Both the position numbers and the translations under genes were made by a program. Shown here piece by piece: positions 32,285 through 33,989 of a DNA stretch of 33,989 nt (position 1 is its first letter; each line of letters opens with the position of its first letter). This DNA is from Chloroflexi bacterium HGW-Chloroflexi-2 (GTDB lineage: Bacteria; Chloroflexota; Anaerolineae; Anaerolineales; Anaerolineaceae): the NCBI GenBank assembly GCA_002840735.1, contig PHBY01000027.1, positions 20,269 through 54,257 of the forward strand, read 5' to 3'. The notes under the pieces were generated by a model. It made no database searches and had not been told where the DNA came from. It worked only from the letters and a program-made list of their open reading frames with translations.

Positions 32285-33319
32285 ATGGAAAAAATCATCA
32301 GTCAACCAGGTTTATTGCTCAGACCGAATGGAGAATTAGCTGTTCGAGGTTGGTCTCCTCAGCCATTATTGGATTCCAATCTGGAATATGTAAACTTCTA
32401 CAAATTGAAATTCCTGCAATCTCTTCGGTTAAAACGCTGGGATTATTACGGTTTGACCACCAAAACCCATTATTTCTCCTTCACCATATCCGATATTGGT
32501 TATCTCGGCATGGTGTTCGCTTATGTGATTGACTTTGAAAATAAAGTAATGCATGAAGAAACACTGGCTTCACCGTTCGCAGCTGGAGTAAAGATTGCGC
32601 GTAATAGCACCGAAGGGGTAACTGAATATCAGAATAAAAATGTCAAACTGCGTTTCACCACCAGCAATGATCAGCGCAAACTTTCCATTGCCTGGCAGAA
32701 TTTCCACCAGAGCAAGGATTTAAACGCTGAATTAGAACTCTCTCTGCCGTCTGAACATGAATCGATGAATCTGGTCATCCCGATTGAAACCCGGCGTTTT
32801 TATTTCAACCGCAAGATCAATTGCCTGCCTGCCAAAGGCATGGTGGAATATTTGGGGGAAAAATATGAAATCACCTCTGACACTGCTCTGGGTAATCTGG
32901 ATTGGGGCCGTGGCGTCTGGGCTTATGATTCCTTCTGGGTATGGGCTTCAGCCTCGGGTTTTACAAAAGACCACCAGACAATCGGGTTAAACATGGGATA
33001 TGGTTTTGGAGATTCCAGTGCAGCGTCAGAGAATGCTTTTATTCTGAATGGAAAAATTCATAAAATTGGGAAACTCGAATTTCATTACGATTCTAAAGAT
33101 TTCATGCAACCCTGGTCGATGGAGTCCGAAGATCAGCGTTTGAAGCTCACCTTTACACCATTTCTCGATCGCCCGGCTAAAACTGATATAAAAATTTTGT
33201 ATTCTGAAGTTCACCAAATGTTTGGAAAATACACTGGCACATTGATCACGGATGAAGGCAAAACCATAGAAATTCAGGATTTGATCGGTTTTGCAGAAGA
33301 GCATCATGCTCGCTGGTAA
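32285..33319 (+). CDS. DUF2804 family protein of unknown function
   Basis: The ATG at 32285 is preferred (344 residues) because GGAGAGG lies just upstream; an earlier ATG at 32270 overlaps the previous stop (TAATG) and contains that site. The central to C-terminal part carries the DUF2804 hallmark LGNLDWGRGVWAYDSFWVWA (about 207-226), and the N-terminal LRPNGELAVRGWSPQPL region also fits the family. The fold is probably a beta-rich lipocalin-like or hydroxyneurosporene-synthase-like shell; no catalytic motif is evident, and no signal peptide. Close coupling to the PLP enzyme suggests co-transcription, though no functional link is known. Function is not assigned. Confidence 0.82.
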   Translation: MEKIISQPGLLLRPNGELAVRGWSPQPLLDSNLEYVNFYKLKFLQSLRLKRWDYYGLTTKTHYFSFTISDIGYLGMVFAYVIDFENKVMHEETLASPFAAGVKIARNSTEGVTEYQNKNVKLRFTTSNDQRKLSIAWQNFHQSKDLNAELELSLPSEHESMNLVIPIETRRFYFNRKINCLPAKGMVEYLGEKYEITSDTALGNLDWGRGVWAYDSFWVWASASGFTKDHQTIGLNMGYGFGDSSAASENAFILNGKIHKIGKLEFHYDSKDFMQPWSMESEDQRLKLTFTPFLDRPAKTDIKILYSEVHQMFGKYTGTLITDEGKTIEIQDLIGFAEEHHARW

Positions 33320-33345
33320 TCCATCCATGATCAGATAATAAAAAA

Positions 33346-33840
33346 TTAATCCAGTATCTCGAAAATAAGCTCGTCAGTATCCAGATCAAGAATAGCAACA
33401 CTGCGGCTTTGTTTCCTGGTCCCCCCTAAAGCACCAGGATTGATGAGTCTGGTTCTGCCAATTCTTTTATCCACCCTTACATGTGTATGTCCGGAAAATA
33501 GATAATCCAATTGCCCATCATTGACCATTTCATCGTAATAATTTAGCAGGTGACCATGGGTAACACCAATCTTTTTCCCACTCAACTCGCCTTTATAAAC
33601 ATAACCGGCAAAATTCGACTGATTATATGCTTTTAAGAATGCTTTGATCTCGCCAGTCATAAAATCTCCATTACCAAATGTATAAATGATCGGATATTCA
33701 CAAAACCACTCAATCGATTCGACGGTTGTGGCATCACCGCAAAAAATGAGAATATCAGGTTTGTGATTTTCAAAAATTGCCAGTGCCTTTTGAATATTCG
33801 AGTGATGATTGTGTGTATCTGATAAAATACCAATTTTCAT
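33346..33840 (-). CDS. Metallophosphoesterase, YfcE/MJ0936 family
   Basis: Product of 164 residues, the usual size for this small calcineurin-like phosphodiesterase family. Metal-binding motifs in order: SDTH (D8, H10), CGD (D36), GNGD (N57, D59), THGH (H95, H97) and SGHTH (H118, H120). Most relatives read GNCD where this protein has GNGD; the Asn needed for catalysis is kept. Members hydrolyse phosphodiesters with Mn or similar ions; the natural substrate is uncertain. The start ATG overlaps the stop of an upstream frame (ATGA). It is convergent with the DUF2804 gene, 26 bp apart. Confidence 0.88.
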   Translation of the reverse strand: MKIGILSDTHNHHSNIQKALAIFENHKPDILIFCGDATTVESIEWFCEYPIIYTFGNGDFMTGEIKAFLKAYNQSNFAGYVYKGELSGKKIGVTHGHLLNYYDEMVNDGQLDYLFSGHTHVRVDKRIGRTRLINPGALGGTRKQSRSVAILDLDTDELIFEILD

Positions 33841-33989
33841 ATGTTAATCATATTCATTTTTTTCATCACCCGGTCCAATGAGTGATTTCTCCTGACTTGC
33901 TCATTTTTGTAATTATTCATCAAATCCAGGCGTAAAAAAGGGATTTTCAGGACACTAATGACCATTTGAAATAGATTAAAATAGATTAC
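33837..33989 (-). CDS. Probable 3' end of an unidentified gene running off the window
   Basis: On the minus strand a frame is open from the window edge for 50 codons and ends in TGA that overlaps the ATG of the phosphodiesterase gene (ATGA). That overlap is typical of an operon partner. The visible residues start hydrophobic (VIYFNLFQMVISVLKIPF) and end in a basic, Asn- and Met-rich tail. The open length could occur by chance in A+T-rich DNA, so the support is the junction. No family is recognised. Confidence 0.45.
   Translation of the reverse strand, partial: VIYFNLFQMVISVLKIPFLRLDLMNNYKNEQVRRNHSLDRVMKKMNMINI

Overview
The window looks like chromosomal DNA of a bacterium with moderate G+C, most likely a member of the Chloroflexota (Anaerolineae-type). 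That placement is an inference from the gene mix: large secreted proteins ending in an aromatic-rich 'Y[LI]PLI' tail, an orphan GAF histidine kinase, UbiE/MenG, a DtxR-controlled ferric ABC operon and a DUF2804 protein. No rRNA, tRNA, phage, transposase or CRISPR array was seen. Gene starts are mostly preceded by GGAGG-like Shine-Dalgarno sites, and several sigma70-type promoters can be read.

Layout. 1-342: two near-identical copies of a ~130 bp element built almost entirely of inverted repeats. 343-5461 (minus strand): murJ (lipid II flippase), pcrA/uvrD helicase with its own strong, apparently leaderless promoter, and a flippase-like integral membrane protein of the LPG-synthase TM family. 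5758-12148 (plus): two tandem, paralogous secreted ExeM/NucH-type nucleases with different accessory domains, the first followed by a clear intrinsic terminator. 12221-13228 (plus): holB (DNA polymerase III delta'). A bidirectional terminator separates it from a 1553-residue secreted subtilisin-like protease on the minus strand (13281-17942). 18226-19413: class V PLP enzyme. 19421-22003 (minus): ABC-F ATPase and a THEP1-like NTPase. 22155-25378 (plus): GAF-GAF histidine kinase, ubiE overlapping it by 20 nt, and a SAM methyltransferase. 25379-26272 (minus): another methyltransferase, with a C-terminal zinc ribbon, immediately downstream of the SRP RNA gene ffs, which has a readable promoter. 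26529-30959 (plus): a DtxR-family repressor and the ferric iron ABC transporter (binding lipoprotein, fused double permease, ATPase), almost certainly one iron-regulated operon. 31041-33319: a Cys/Met-metabolism PLP enzyme followed by a DUF2804 protein. 33346-33840 (minus): YfcE/MJ0936-type phosphodiesterase, preceded by the 3' end of a probable gene running off the window edge.

The genes fall into a housekeeping backbone (murJ, pcrA, holB, ffs, ubiE, ABC-F) interrupted by visibly A+T-richer genes for secreted nucleases and a protease, which together suggest degradation of extracellular DNA and protein for nutrients. The most notable unexplained items are the shared C-terminal motif on two otherwise unrelated secreted proteins, the palindromic tandem element at the left edge, and the iron-type metal-site signature of the DtxR regulator with an altered ancillary site.
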